A stretch of DNA of 64,000 bases from Caulobacter vibrioides (GCF_002310375.3 NZ_CP023315.3:1116001-1180000), one strand, 5' to 3'; shown: positions 53,251 to 64,000, numbered from the stretch's first letter. The notes: a model not told the origin generated them from the letters alone. Translations and numbers: made by a program.

Positions 53251-53784
53251 TCACGGGGATGGGATCCGCCGCCGCTCCATCATCAGAATCGGCGAACCCT
53301 TGTAGATCGCCTGCGTCCTCAGCGTGAAGCCGACCTTGTTGGCCAGGGCGATGGAGGGGGCGTTCTCGACATTGATGATGCAGGGCACGACCTCGGGCGC
53401 CAGGGCCTGGTCGATCCAGGCCAGCCCGGCGCGGACCGCCTCGGTTCCAAAGCCCTGGCCATGCGACCAGGCCGCCAGCACCCACCCCATCTCGGGCAGG
53501 CCATAGAGGTTGGGTTCGAGCTCGCGCCGCAGGTCCCCGAAGCCGACCTCGCCGACATAGCGGCCCGTCGCGGTCTCCCGCACCGCCCAGTAGCCAAAGC
53601 CCAGCACCTCCCAGAGGCCCCGGGCGCGCATCAGCCGCGTCCAGCTTTCTTCTTCCGTGAAGGGGCGTCCGCCGACATGCTTGACCACCAGCGGGTCCAT
53701 CCACATCGCCAGGCTGTCTTCGAAGTCGGCGAGGGTGGGCGGCGCCAGGGTCAGGCGATCGGTGGTCAGGGTCGGCGCGGGCAT
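53251..53784 (-). CDS. GNAT N-acetyltransferase (RimJ/RimL-like)
   Basis: The 177-residue protein opens LTTDRLTLAPPTLADFEDSLAMW, typical of RimJ/RimL-type GNATs. The acetyl-CoA site is at WVLAAWSHGQGFGTEAVRAGL (Q/R-x-x-G-x-G/A variant). The C-terminal INVENAPSIALANKVGFTLR completes the fold. It may acetylate a protein N-terminus or a small amine; the substrate is unknown. It diverges from an NTF2-like gene. Confidence 0.9.
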   Translation of the reverse strand: MPAPTLTTDRLTLAPPTLADFEDSLAMWMDPLVVKHVGGRPFTEEESWTRLMRARGLWEVLGFGYWAVRETATGRYVGEVGFGDLRRELEPNLYGLPEMGWVLAAWSHGQGFGTEAVRAGLAWIDQALAPEVVPCIINVENAPSIALANKVGFTLRTQAIYKGSPILMMERRRIPSP

Positions 53785-53852
53785 CGGGACTCGGCGTTTG
53801 CGAGGCTTGGTCCGCGCAGGCTACACCGACGGGCTCGAACCGGAAGACCACC

Positions 53853-54230
53853 ATGACCACGCCGCAAGACGCCATCGCCGCGCGCCGCAAGCTGACCAAC
53901 AAGCTGATCGCCGCCAAGGACGCCGCGCGCCTGCGGCCCTTCTTCGACCCGCGTGTCACCCTGATCGCTGGCGACGGCTCGCTGCTTCTGGGCGCCGAGG
54001 ACGTGCTGGCCGCCTTCGCCGGCCAGTTCGCCGACAGGGGCTTCGTGGCCTATGTCCGCACGACCGAAGAGATCGCCCTCAACGCCGAGGGGACGCGCGC
54101 CGCCGAGCGCGGCCGCTGGGTCGGAACCTGGAAGGACGCCGCCGAGCAGTCGGGGACCTATCTGGCGACCTGGAAGAAGGTCACCGGGCAGTGGGTGATC
54201 GAGAACGAGCTGTTCGTCAGTTTGGCTTGA
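53853..54230 (+). CDS. SnoaL/NTF2-like (DUF4440) protein
   Basis: The 125-residue protein follows the NTF2-like cone fold: an N-terminal helix (AIAARRKLTNKLIAAKDAARLRPFF), then DPRVTLIAGDGSLLLGAEDVLAAF, a long strand region and WKKVTGQWVIENELF. The final W..V.G.W.I.N.L pattern is typical of DUF4440. It could be a small enzyme or ligand-binding protein. It starts 68 bp after the divergent GNAT gene. Confidence 0.85.
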   Translation: MTTPQDAIAARRKLTNKLIAAKDAARLRPFFDPRVTLIAGDGSLLLGAEDVLAAFAGQFADRGFVAYVRTTEEIALNAEGTRAAERGRWVGTWKDAAEQSGTYLATWKKVTGQWVIENELFVSLA

Positions 54231-54275
54231 TGGGACGGGCCGACTTGCGGCTTCGATCCTTGGCGGACCTTTCAG

Positions 54276-54410
54276 CGCCCCCTCCGTCACGTCGCCCATC
54301 GGCGCCGCGCCACCTCCCCCGCGATGCGGGTGAGGAGGAAGCGGCCGCGCTCCTGCCCCGCTTGCGGGGGAGGTGGATCGCTGCGGATACGCAGCGAGAC
54401 GGAGGGGGCG
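54276..54410. repeat. Intergenic inverted repeat, 'gccccctccgtc' family
   Basis: The arms cgccccctccgtc and gacggagggggcg enclose inner cacctccccc/gggggaggtgg. It matches 14718-14852 in most arm positions but runs in the other direction. It starts a run of repeats in the 494-bp gene-free gap 54231-54724, which also holds the next repeat and half copies of two other families near 54535 and 54573-54591. Confidence 0.88.
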
Positions 54411-54414
54411 TCCC

Positions 54415-54520
54415 TGCGTCCTTCGAGGCGCGCTCAAGAGCGCGCACCTCAGGATGAGGCGTTCAGCAGCCGTCATCCTCATCCTGAGGTGTGAGCCGAA
54501 GGCGAGCCTCGAAGGACGCA
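54415..54520. repeat. Intergenic inverted repeat, 'tgcgtccttcgagg' family
   Basis: The arms tgcgtccttcgaggcg and cctcgaaggacgca, with inner acctcaggatgagg/cctcatcctgaggt, are nearly the same as those at 60397-60502. The two copies share long identical stretches including their central spacers. Confidence 0.9.
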
Positions 54521-54724
54521 CGACGGTAAAAGCCCGACCTCCCCGGCGAACGCCGGTGACGAAGACGCAGATCCTCCCCCACCAGGGGGAGGATCGGACC
54601 CCTCGACCACACGCACGCTTGAGCGTCCGCCCGTTCGCCGCGAAGATGACTCGGAATTAATTTAGCCGCGCCTCGGGCGGGGCTTACGCCTTCGTCCTTC
54701 AATACGCCTCTGGGGAGGAAAACC

Positions 54725-56548
54725 TTGCTCAATCGTCGTCACATGATGTTCGCCACCGCCGCCGCCGGCTTCGCCGCCACCGGCGGTCTGCCGTCCCTGG
54801 CCCTGGCCCGCGAGGGCGAGGTGGCCAAGCTGAACGCGCTGTTCGACGCGATCATGGCCAAGCAACTGCGCCAGTCGCCCGAGACGGCGACGGGCCTGGG
54901 CCTGGACAGCGGTGAGCTGGCCTGGACCAAGGGGCTGCTCACGGATCGCTCCGGCGCCGCCATTGACGCTGGCAAGGCTGAGGTCCGCACGCAACTGGCC
55001 GCGCTGCGCGCCATTGATCGCCGCGCGCTCAAGGGCATGGACGCGGCCAACTACGACACCGTCGAGTTCATCCTGGCGGTGATGGATGAAGGCAACAGCA
55101 AGTTCAGCTATGGCGGCGGCGGCTCGGGCGCGCCGTACGTGCTGAGCCAGCTGACCGGCTCCTACCAGCAGATGCCGGACTTCCTGGACACCCAGCACAG
55201 CATCGAGACCAAGGCCGACGCCGACGCCTATCTGTCGCGGATGGAGGGCTTTGCGCGCCTGATGGATCAGGAAACCGCCCTGGCCAAGCAGGACATGGCC
55301 GATGGCGTGATCCCGCCGGACTTCGTCATCGACAAGACCCTGATCCAGATGAAGGCCTTCGCCGACACGCCCACGGCCGAGACGACCCTGGTCAAGTCGA
55401 TCGCGCGTCGCGCCAAGGACAAGAACATCGCCGGCGACTGGGCGGGCGAGGCTTCCAAGATCTACGAGAATTCCGTGCTGCCGGCCCTCAAGCGCCAGAT
55501 CGCGCTGATGGAGAGCGTGCGCGGCAAGGCCACCCATGACGCCGGTGTGTGGCGCCTGAAGAACGGCGGCGACTACTACGCCGTCTCGCTGAAGAACTAC
55601 ACGACCTCCACCCTGACGCCGGACGAGATCCACCAACTGGGCCTGGATACGGTCAAGGCGATCGAGATCGAGGCCGACAAGCTGTTCAAGAAGATCGGCA
55701 TGACCAAGGGTACGGTCGGCGATCGCATGCGCAAGCTGGGCGAGGACTTCTATCCCAACACGGACGAAGCCAAGGAACAGCTGATCAAGGACCTGAACGA
55801 AAAGGCCAAGTGGATCGAAAAGCAGCTGCCGGCCTATTTCGGCCAGCTGCCCAAGGCGCCGCTGGAGATCCGCCGCGTGCCCAAGGCCATCGAGGCCGGC
55901 GCGCCGGGCGGCTACTACAACTCACCCTCGCTGGATGGGAAGCGTCCGGGGATCTACTGGATCAACCTGCGCGACACCAAGGAGCAGGCCAAGTACACCC
56001 TGACCACCCTGACCGTGCACGAAGGCGTCCCGGGCCACCATCTGCAGCTGTCGCTGTCGAACGAGGCCAAGGGCCTGCCGCTGATCCGCAAGATCATCGG
56101 CTTCTCGGGCTACACCGAGGGCTGGGCGCTCTATTCCGAGCAACTGGCCGTCGAGATGGGCGTCTACAAGAACGACCCGCGCGGCCAGATCGGCATGCTG
56201 CACGACGCCCTATTCCGCGCCGTGCGCCTGGTGGTTGACACCGGCATGCACCACAAGAAGTGGAGCCGCGAGCAGGCCATCAAGTACATGGCCGAGACCA
56301 TGGGCGACGAGGAAAGCGGCGCGATCACCGAGATCGAGCGCTATGTCGTGTGGCCGGGCCAGGCCTGCAGCTACATGATCGGCAAGATCGTCTGGCTGCG
56401 CGCCCGCGCCAAGGCTCAGAAGGCGCTCGGCAAGAAGTTCGACATCCGCGAGTTCCATGACGCGGGCCTGCTGTCGGGCATGACGCCGCTGACCGTGTTC
56501 GAGCGGGTGATCGACGACTACATCGTCAGCAAGGGCGGCAAGGCCTAG
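54725..56548 (+). CDS. Exported DUF885 metallopeptidase-like protein (copy 2)
   Basis: A TTG start at 54725, six bases after GGGAGG, gives 607 residues starting LNRRHMMFATAAAGFAATGG, a signal with a twin-arginine look. The family motif VHEGVPGHHLQLSL gives His432 and Glu433. The following helices GYTEGWALYSEQLAVEMGVYK, GMHHKKWSREQAIKYMAETM and RYVVWPGQACSYMIGKIVWL parallel the paralogue at 19281-21071. It is probably a periplasmic zinc peptidase. It is monocistronic, flanked by repeats on the left and a spacer with a short hairpin on the right. Confidence 0.88.
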   Translation: MLNRRHMMFATAAAGFAATGGLPSLALAREGEVAKLNALFDAIMAKQLRQSPETATGLGLDSGELAWTKGLLTDRSGAAIDAGKAEVRTQLAALRAIDRRALKGMDAANYDTVEFILAVMDEGNSKFSYGGGGSGAPYVLSQLTGSYQQMPDFLDTQHSIETKADADAYLSRMEGFARLMDQETALAKQDMADGVIPPDFVIDKTLIQMKAFADTPTAETTLVKSIARRAKDKNIAGDWAGEASKIYENSVLPALKRQIALMESVRGKATHDAGVWRLKNGGDYYAVSLKNYTTSTLTPDEIHQLGLDTVKAIEIEADKLFKKIGMTKGTVGDRMRKLGEDFYPNTDEAKEQLIKDLNEKAKWIEKQLPAYFGQLPKAPLEIRRVPKAIEAGAPGGYYNSPSLDGKRPGIYWINLRDTKEQAKYTLTTLTVHEGVPGHHLQLSLSNEAKGLPLIRKIIGFSGYTEGWALYSEQLAVEMGVYKNDPRGQIGMLHDALFRAVRLVVDTGMHHKKWSREQAIKYMAETMGDEESGAITEIERYVVWPGQACSYMIGKIVWLRARAKAQKALGKKFDIREFHDAGLLSGMTPLTVFERVIDDYIVSKGGKA

Positions 56549-56566
56549 GAGGCGTTTTCAAGTATC

Positions 56567-56591
56567 CGATCTGATTGACTGTATCAGATCG
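56567..56591. other. Short hairpin after the DUF885 gene
   Basis: The sequence cgatctgat (56567-56575) pairs with atcagatcg (56583-56591) over nine bases with a 7-base loop. No T run follows, so it is not a canonical intrinsic terminator, though it could stabilise the mRNA 3' end. Confidence 0.5.
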
Positions 56592-56660
56592 CAGAAAGCT
56601 CCAGGCGCTGGTCACTTTGCGGAAGCGAAAGTTCCCAGTACCAGAAACAGTAAACCTCTT

Positions 56661-56771
56661 GTCATCCCGGAAGCCTCGCAGAGGCTATCCGGGACCCAGG
56701 GGCCGGCGCATTGCGGCCGCCCCTGGGTCCCGGCGCTACAGCCCGCTACGCGGTCTTCCGGCCGGGATGAC
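56661..56771. repeat. Intergenic inverted repeat, 'tcatcccgg' family
   Basis: The outer arms gtcatcccgg and ccgggatgac and inner arms gggacccaggggc/gcccctgggtccc form a long hairpin. It belongs with 6834-6934. It occupies most of the gene-free stretch 56549-56907. Confidence 0.85.
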
Positions 56772-56907
56772 GACGGAAAAGTGATGTCAGTCAACTGGGT
56801 CTGGGTGCTGGCGGCCGCTCCCGGCGATCCAACGCCCATTTGCTATAGGTTGGGCCGAAAACGGCTGCTACGGCGCGCCGATTGGGCGCCGCGCCGCAGC
56901 AGGTTGG

Positions 56908-57060
56908 TTAGCGCAGGCGGCTGTTCAGTTCGTGATACGCCGCGCTCAGGTCTGGGCCATCGGCGAAATCTGGGTCTTCTTCTAGGCTGCGAAGGCCTGG
57001 CCATCCGCGTAGAATATAGCCGTGCCTTTTGAATATTTCTCGTATCGCATCTTCGGTCAT
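56908..57060 (-). CDS. Small soluble protein of unknown function (50 residues)
   Basis: ATG 57060 is preceded by AAGGAGGTTTAA, a near-perfect ribosome site, and TAA 56908 ends the frame. The 50-residue product (MTEDAIREIFKRHGYILRGW, then a second acidic half ending YHELNSRLR) has a charged helical start and no membrane span. The N-terminal half uses ATA, CGA, AGG and CTA codons, uncommon in this genome, and the upstream region is AT-richer. I do not recognise it. It is too short for the usual minimum length but has better start signals than many longer frames here. Confidence 0.65.
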   Translation of the reverse strand: MTEDAIREIFKRHGYILRGWPGLRSLEEDPDFADGPDLSAAYHELNSRLR

Positions 57061-57228
57061 TTAAACCTCCTTAAGCGCTGCTGTCATTCGGCCACTTAGG
57101 ATTAAGATGAACTCAGAAATCGCTCTCCGCTAGACTGTGCAAGCGGCCTAAAGACGTGCTACGAGGCCGCCGAAAATTTTTCGGCCCAATCCACCGCTGG
57201 ATAGTATGTCGGGGAGGGGCGCTCTTTC
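57061..57228. other. Spacer between the 50-residue gene and the EAL gene
   Basis: This stretch should carry the promoter of the 50-residue gene. It contains a near-palindrome gccgaaaat/tttttcggc at 57169-57185 just past the end of the EAL gene. That could act as a weak terminator, although no following T run is seen. Confidence 0.4.
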
Positions 57229-58836
57229 CTAGCCCCAGCTATCCGCAGCGCCAGCGCGTCGCGCTACGGCCTTGACCGGCGCGGCGGGGCGCAGGGCGGC
57301 CAGCGGCTTGTCCGACGGCTTGCCGTACAGCCAGCCTTGGGCGAAGTCGACGCCGACATTGCGGATGACCTCCTCGACCTCGGCGGTCTCGACCATCTCC
57401 GCCACCGTGCGAACCTTCAGGTCGCGGCACAGCTCCACGAGGCGCCGCACAAGCGCTCCGTCGCGACTGTTGTCGGCCAGCTCGCGCACATAGCGACCGT
57501 CGATCTTGACGATGTCCAGCGCCAGTTGCTGCAAGTAGGAGAACGACGACGAACCGGCCCCGAAGTCGTCGAGACAGACCAGAGAGCCCATCGAACGCAG
57601 GCTCTGGATGTGCTGGTTGGCCACCGCCAGATTGTCGATGGCGCGGGTCTCGGTGATCTCGAAGATCAGTCGGCCCTTGGCCTCGTCGAACTTGCTGAGC
57701 AGCCGGCCCACATGGTCGACGAAGGACTCGTTGCCGATCGTCTGGCCCGACACATTGACCGCCAGCTTCAGCTTGCGCTCCGTATCGTTGGCCAGCTTCT
57801 TGACCGCCTGCTCGACAATGGCGTGGTCGAGCTCCTCGATCAGGTCGAACTCTTCGGCCATGCGGATCAGGGCGAACGGGCTGCCGCCGTCCTCGAAGCG
57901 AACAAGCACCTCGTGGTGATGCGCAAGGCCCGTGGCCAGCGACACGACGGGCTGGAAGGCCAGGTTGAACCGGCGCTGGCTGACGGCCACGCCCAGGGCG
58001 CCGGCGCGGGCCAGGGTGCGCTTGACCGACCGGTTCATCGCCTCCGACAGGGTCATCGGTGGGATGTCCTTCAGGCCCTCGCGCAGGAAGTCGTCCAAGG
58101 CGTAGCGCAGGGCGCGCATCGCCCGCGACGAACCGCCGCCGCCTTCAAGGGGCACCACATGGGCGCTGGCCTCGGCGCTGACCATGCGGGTCAGGCGCTT
58201 GATCATGTTCTCGGGACGGTCGTCGCGCTGGCGGAGCAGGGCGAACCGGTCGTCCGTCAGCTTGGTGGCGGCGGCGCCGCCATGGGCTTCGGCGCGCAGC
58301 GCGCTGGCCACCCGGACGTCCAGCGCCGCGGCCTCATCGGGAGACAGCCCCTCGCGCATGTCGCCCAGGCCGGAGAACTCGACCATGGCCAGTTCCAGCT
58401 CGATGCCCGTCACGCGGGCGGCCTCGAACAGGCCCTGGGCGATATCGTCGAACGACTCGCGCGGCTGCAGCGAGCTGGCCGTCAGCGGCGGACCGGCCGA
58501 TTGCGCCGCCGTGATGGCCGCAGAGATGCGACCCTCGTTCTCGGGCAAGGCGCGCAGGATGACGCGGACGTGCTTGTCCCCGGGTTCAGCCAGGCGCAAC
58601 ACGACCGGACCGCGCCGCACGCCGTCGTCGGCGCAGCTGAGCATGGCTTCCATCAAGGGGCGGTCGTCGGCGTGAAACAGGTCCGCCCAGGCCTTGCCGG
58701 TCAGGGCGGCCTCGCTCTTGCCCATCACCTTCTGGGCGGCGCCCAAGGCCAGGCGCACGCGCCCGCTCTGCAATTCCACCAGCAGATCGGCGCTGGCGAA
58801 GGCCAGACCAAGAAGGCGACGCGGATCCAGCGACAA
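57229..58836 (-). CDS. EAL-domain cyclic-di-GMP phosphodiesterase-like protein
   Basis: The 535-residue protein has a PAS-like N-terminus (about residues 10-110, LLVELQSGRVRLALGAAQKVMG) and a degenerate middle domain. The EAL domain spans about 285-520. Metal and catalytic positions are largely kept: EVLVRF (EAL-x-R with Ala to Val), NVSG, EITET, LDDFGAGSSSF, KIDGRYV, AEMVET and QGWLYGKP. It may be active or a c-di-GMP binder; the altered EAL triplet weakens the activity call. It diverges from recA and has no membrane span. Confidence 0.85.
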   Translation of the reverse strand: MSLDPRRLLGLAFASADLLVELQSGRVRLALGAAQKVMGKSEAALTGKAWADLFHADDRPLMEAMLSCADDGVRRGPVVLRLAEPGDKHVRVILRALPENEGRISAAITAAQSAGPPLTASSLQPRESFDDIAQGLFEAARVTGIELELAMVEFSGLGDMREGLSPDEAAALDVRVASALRAEAHGGAAATKLTDDRFALLRQRDDRPENMIKRLTRMVSAEASAHVVPLEGGGGSSRAMRALRYALDDFLREGLKDIPPMTLSEAMNRSVKRTLARAGALGVAVSQRRFNLAFQPVVSLATGLAHHHEVLVRFEDGGSPFALIRMAEEFDLIEELDHAIVEQAVKKLANDTERKLKLAVNVSGQTIGNESFVDHVGRLLSKFDEAKGRLIFEITETRAIDNLAVANQHIQSLRSMGSLVCLDDFGAGSSSFSYLQQLALDIVKIDGRYVRELADNSRDGALVRRLVELCRDLKVRTVAEMVETAEVEEVIRNVGVDFAQGWLYGKPSDKPLAALRPAAPVKAVARRAGAADSWG

Positions 58837-58950
58837 GTCGGCAATCCCCCCGAGTAAGCCACCTAACCTTGCATGCCGGGACTTAAGGACCGGTTTCGGC
58901 CGAGGCGTCTAGAAAACCCAATTCCGGTTTCGGGGGTGGGCGGCGGGTGC

Positions 58951-58972
58951 GACAGAAACGGTCGTTTCTGTC
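58951..58972. promoter_or_regulatory. Perfect 22-bp palindrome between the EAL gene and recA
   Basis: The sequence gacagaaacg (58951-58960) and its exact reverse complement cgtttctgtc (58963-58972) are separated by two bases. The 10-bp perfect arms are unlike the long imperfect repeats elsewhere. It lies just upstream of the SOS box and could be an operator for recA or the EAL gene. Confidence 0.7.
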
Positions 58973-58976
58973 ATGA

Positions 58977-58991
58977 GAACATCTTGCGAAC
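58977..58991 (+). promoter_or_regulatory. SOS (LexA) box of recA
   Basis: The sequence gaacatcttgcgaac fits GAAC-N7-GAAC, the reverse of the alphaproteobacterial LexA site GTTC-N7-GTTC. It lies about 108 bp before the recA ATG. Two further GAAC/GTTC words occur close by but without the 7-base spacing. Confidence 0.85.
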
Positions 58992-59098
58992 CTGGAACAA
59001 AGCGTGTACTCGTTCACCATGTTCCACAGGTTGCTGAGGCGGGGCGCGCGAAGCGCCAATCGGGCGGCCGGAATCATGGAATAGAAGGCGGATCAATC

Positions 59099-60169
59099 AT
59101 GACTAGTCAGGCGGCTTTGAAACTCGTGGCCAAGGAAGAAGGCGATAAGCAACGCGCGCTAGAGGCGGCTCTCGCCCAGATCGACCGCGCGTTCGGCAAG
59201 GGCTCGGTGATGAAGCTGGGCGAGAAGGGCAAGGTCGAGATCGAGTCGGTCTCCACGGGCTCTCTCGGCCTCGATATCGCGCTGGGCATCGGCGGTCTGC
59301 CCAAGGGGCGGATCATTGAGGTCTACGGCCCGGAAAGCTCGGGCAAGACGACCTTGGCCCTGCACGTGGTGGCCGAGGTGCAGAAGGCCGGCGGCACCGC
59401 CGCCTTCGTCGACGCCGAGCACGCGCTGGACCCGTCCTACGCCTTCAAGCTGGGCGTCAATCTCGACAACCTGCTGGTCTCGCAGCCCGACAACGGCGAA
59501 CAGGCGCTGGAGATCACCGACACCCTGGTGCGCTCGGGCGCCGTCGACATCGTCGTGATCGACTCCGTGGCGGCCCTGACGCCCAAGGCTGAAATCGAAG
59601 GCGAGATGGGCGACAGCCTGCCGGGTCTTCAGGCGCGTTTGATGAGCCAGGCGCTGCGCAAGCTGACGGCCTCGATCAACAAGGCCAACACCATCGTCAT
59701 CTTCATCAACCAGATCCGTCACAAGATCGGTGTGATGTACGGCAGCCCCGAGACGACCACGGGCGGCAACGCGCTGAAGTTCTACGCCTCGGTGCGTCTC
59801 GACATCCGCCGCACCGGCTCGGTGAAGGCGCGCGACGAGATCATCGGCAACAATGTCCGCGTGAAGGTGGTCAAGAACAAGGTGGCCCCGCCGTTCCGCG
59901 AGGTCGAGTTCGACATCATGTACGGCGAGGGCATCTCCAAGCTGGGCGAAGTCATCGACCTGGGCGTCAAGGCCGGGATCATCGACAAGGCCGGCTCGTG
60001 GTTCTCTTACGGCAGCCAGCGTATCGGCCAGGGCCGTGACAATGTTCGCGAGTTCCTGAAGACCAACCCCGACATCGCCGCTTCCATCGAAGCCGCCGTC
60101 CGCAAGTCGTCGCAGAAGATCGAGGAAGAGCTTCTGGTCGGCGGCCCGGAGGAGGGCGAAGAGGACTAG
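59099..60169 (+). CDS. recA: Recombinase RecA
   Basis: ATG 59099 gives 356 residues, as expected for Caulobacter RecA. It forms filaments on single-stranded DNA, drives strand exchange and triggers LexA self-cleavage. The Walker A loop GPESSGKTT covers residues 77-85, and the Walker B strand is [11 protein letters not shown]. The L1/L2 DNA-binding regions include [20 protein letters not shown] and [27 protein letters not shown]. The C-terminal tail is acidic ([15 protein letters not shown]). The SOS box upstream gives damage induction. Confidence 0.99.
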   Translation: MTSQAALKLVAKEEGDKQRALEAALAQIDRAFGKGSVMKLGEKGKVEIESVSTGSLGLDIALGIGGLPKGRIIEVYGPESSGKTTLALHVVAEVQKAGGTAAFVDAEHALDPSYAFKLGVNLDNLLVSQPDNGEQALEITDTLVRSGAVDIVVIDSVAALTPKAEIEGEMGDSLPGLQARLMSQALRKLTASINKANTIVIFINQIRHKIGVMYGSPETTTGGNALKFYASVRLDIRRTGSVKARDEIIGNNVRVKVVKNKVAPPFREVEFDIMYGEGISKLGEVIDLGVKAGIIDKAGSWFSYGSQRIGQGRDNVREFLKTNPDIAASIEAAVRKSSQKIEEELLVGGPEEGEED

Positions 60170-60265
60170 GCCCGGAGGCTCAAGGGTTTCGCGGCCTTCG
60201 CCCGCATTCGCGGGCGTTCCCCGCCTTCAACACGCCCGCGGCGGACCGCCGCGAAGGCCGCGATC

Positions 60266-60304
60266 AGGCCGCCTGGACCCCATGCCAGGCGGCCTACTCT
60301 TTTT
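60266..60304 (+). terminator. Intrinsic terminator after recA
   Basis: An 11-bp stem (aggccgcctgg/ccaggcggcct) with a short loop is followed by actcttttt. It lies about 97 bp past the recA stop. Just before it, cgcggccttcgc and gcgaaggccgcg form a larger inverted pair around 60189-60262. Confidence 0.85.
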
Positions 60305-60396
60305 AGCCGAGAGGTCGGGCCGTGGCACCTCGGCTTGATGGGGGCGGCATGCCGCGGGAACGTCGGGTTTCACCCCTGAGCGGACCTTGGCGTTGT

Positions 60397-60502
60397 TGCG
60401 TCCTTCGAGGCGCGCTCAAGAGCGCGCACCTCAGGATGAGGTCTTCAGCAGCAGTGTTCCTCATCCTGAGGCGTGAGCCGAAGGCGAGCCTCGAAGGACG
60501 CA
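60397..60502. repeat. Intergenic inverted repeat, 'tgcgtccttcgagg' family
   Basis: It is almost identical to 54415-54520, arms and spacer included. It sits in the 553-bp gap 60170-60722 between recA and alaS; apart from the recA terminator and this repeat I see nothing else recognisable there. Confidence 0.9.
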
Positions 60503-60722
60503 CGGGCGCCGCCTTACCCCCCCATCTCCGCCCGCGCCCACGCCGGCTAACGACACAGCCACCCGGCGAGCGCGGGGTGAGCGGACTGCGGCAAACAGGT
60601 CCTTTTCCGCCGCAACCCGCGCCCCCACCGCCAAGCCTGTTTCCCCTTCGCCGAAAACCGCGCTATGCAGCGCCCGACTTCCGGCCGCTCGCCGGACCGG
60701 TATTCAAGACTTTGAGACGCTC

Positions 60723-63365
<2,643 letters not shown>

Positions 63366-63390
63366 GGCTCGAAGCGCTCACGCCAAACAA

Positions 63391-63429
63391 CAAGGCCCAC
63401 CCTCCGTCGCGGAGCGGTGGGCTTTTTTG
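63391..63429 (+). terminator. Intrinsic terminator after alaS
   Basis: The stem gcccacc/ggtgggc, extended by ctccg/cggag around a tcg loop, is followed by TTTTTTG. It starts about 25 bp after the alaS stop. Confidence 0.9.
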
Positions 63430-63471
63430 TTGGCGGCTTTGACGGGGGTGTTGATGGCGTCGTGGTCGCCG

Positions 63472-63570
63472 TCCTCGCCTTTTGACAGGCTCAGGGTGAG
63501 GACGACTGTTGGCGCAGGGTCGCACAAAATCCTCATCCTGAGCTTGTCGAAGGACGAGGATTTCCATCCG
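63472..63570. repeat. Intergenic inverted repeat, diverged 'cctcaggatgagg' type
   Basis: The arms tcctcgccttttgacaggctcag and its partner ending ttgtcgaaggacgagga are imperfect, with inner cagggtgaggac/tcctcatcctg. It shares the CTCAGGATGAGG core with the tgcgtccttcgagg family. It lies between alaS and the VOC gene. Confidence 0.75.
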
Positions 63571-63651
63571 CATCGAGCGCCGGCGCTCAACGCGAATGCG
63601 ACCAAGATCGAGGGTGTGGCGTCCGCCGTTTCGCGGCGGACGCCGGCTGCC

Positions 63652-64000
63652 TCAGCCCTTGAAGAACGCGGCCAGCTTGTTGCCGTCGGGATCGCGGACA
63701 TAGGCCAGGTAGTAGCCCTCGCCATAGGTCGGACGCGGTCCGGGCGGGCCGGCGCAGACGCCGCCATGGGCCATGGCGGCGGCGTGGAAGGCGTCGACCT
63801 GCTCAGGCGACTCGGCCTTCAATCCGATCATGATGCCGTTGCCGGCCTTGGCGGGTTCGCCGTTCTCTGGCGAGCAGATCATCAGCGTGGCGTGCTCGGG
63901 GTCTGGCCCATAGCCGATCCAGTCGCCTTGTCGCCAAAGCCGCTGATTGCCCAGCGCGCCCAGGGCCGCGTCATAGAAGGCGCCAGCCCGGTCGGGGTCG
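63652..64000 (-). CDS. VOC-family (glyoxalase/bleomycin-resistance fold) protein, 5' end outside window
   Basis: The frame continues to the window edge, so at least 115 residues are seen and the start is beyond it. Visible parts include DPDRAGAFYDAALGALGNQRL, the paired-module strand MIGLKAESPEQVDAFHAAAMAHGGVCAGPPGPRPTYGEGYYLAYVRDPDGNKLAAFF. The last motif, YVRDPDGNKLE/A, is the VOC metal-side hallmark. It may be a dioxygenase- or lyase-like enzyme or a ligand binder. It converges with alaS. Confidence 0.85.
   Translation of the reverse strand, partial: DPDRAGAFYDAALGALGNQRLWRQGDWIGYGPDPEHATLMICSPENGEPAKAGNGIMIGLKAESPEQVDAFHAAAMAHGGVCAGPPGPRPTYGEGYYLAYVRDPDGNKLAAFFKG

Noticed and set aside
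54415..54520. Inverted repeat as a true intrinsic terminator
   Set aside because: There is no T run after the hairpin on either strand, so I keep it as a repeat element.
57337..58857. 506-residue plus-strand frame opposite the EAL gene
   Set aside because: It is a shadow frame; the EAL motifs are on the minus strand.
59020..59036. Second GTTC pair near recA as another LexA site
   Set aside because: The two GTTC words are five bases apart rather than seven, so they do not fit the alphaproteobacterial LexA box.

Overview
The window looks like chromosomal DNA of Caulobacter crescentus/vibrioides or a very close relative. It is GC-rich, with Tat- and TonB-type export and uptake genes and stalked-bacterium cell-cycle genes. 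The clearest marker is the hybrid kinase at 49597-51672: its phospho-acceptor His falls at residue 322 and its receiver Asp at residue 623, the positions known for Caulobacter CckA. It follows fliQ-fliR-flhB and lies upstream of recA-alaS. I see no prophage, IS element, CRISPR array or rRNA.

Layout. 1-3 kb: exported DUF4139 protein (cut by the left edge), exported MsrA, and two coupled small ACT-like proteins behind a strong terminator hairpin. 3-14 kb: translation genes on the minus strand (pheS-pheT, rpmI-rplT, infC), with an MFS transporter and two tandem S9 peptidases inserted between rpmI and infC. 14-19 kb: YitT protein, two overlapping glycosyltransferases, an alpha/beta hydrolase, an epimerase-like protein and two identical tRNA-Gly(GCC) genes. 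19-25 kb: DUF885 metallopeptidase, kdgK, an unknown protein, the DnaA-domain-IV protein HdaB coupled to a DUF6456 protein, and an ArsR-SDR pair. 25-31 kb: DUF2383 protein, trhO-sufE, and two divergent PleC/DivJ-like histidine kinases. 31-42 kb: small and unknown proteins, a TonB-dependent receptor bracketed by two paralogous exported HExxH-TPR proteases, prfC, and a membrane-bound LytTR regulator divergent from an exported hydrolase. 43-52 kb: Tat-exported aminotransferase, degenerate RNase H-like protein, a TPR protein behind tandem CtrA boxes, a TonB-C-like protein, the CtrA-box fliQRflhB operon, and cckA. 52-64 kb: membrane-tethered LuxR plus DUF4199, small enzymes, a second DUF885 protein, a 50-residue gene, an EAL protein divergent from SOS-controlled recA, alaS, and a VOC protein (cut by the right edge).

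Three themes stand out. First, cell-cycle control: cckA, CtrA boxes at fliQ and at the TPR gene, hdaB, and PleC-like kinases. Second, an unusual density of exported peptidases: two S9, two DUF885, two HExxH-TPR and an S33-like hydrolase, close to a TonB-dependent receptor, which suggests peptide scavenging. Third, about fourteen long intergenic inverted repeats in at least four sequence families, all outside genes. The best candidates for something undescribed are the protease-receptor-protease cassette (32.2-38.0 kb), the LytTR direct repeats, the tandem CtrA boxes before the TPR gene, the attenuator-like layout before the ACT pair, and a perfect 22-bp palindrome next to the recA SOS box.
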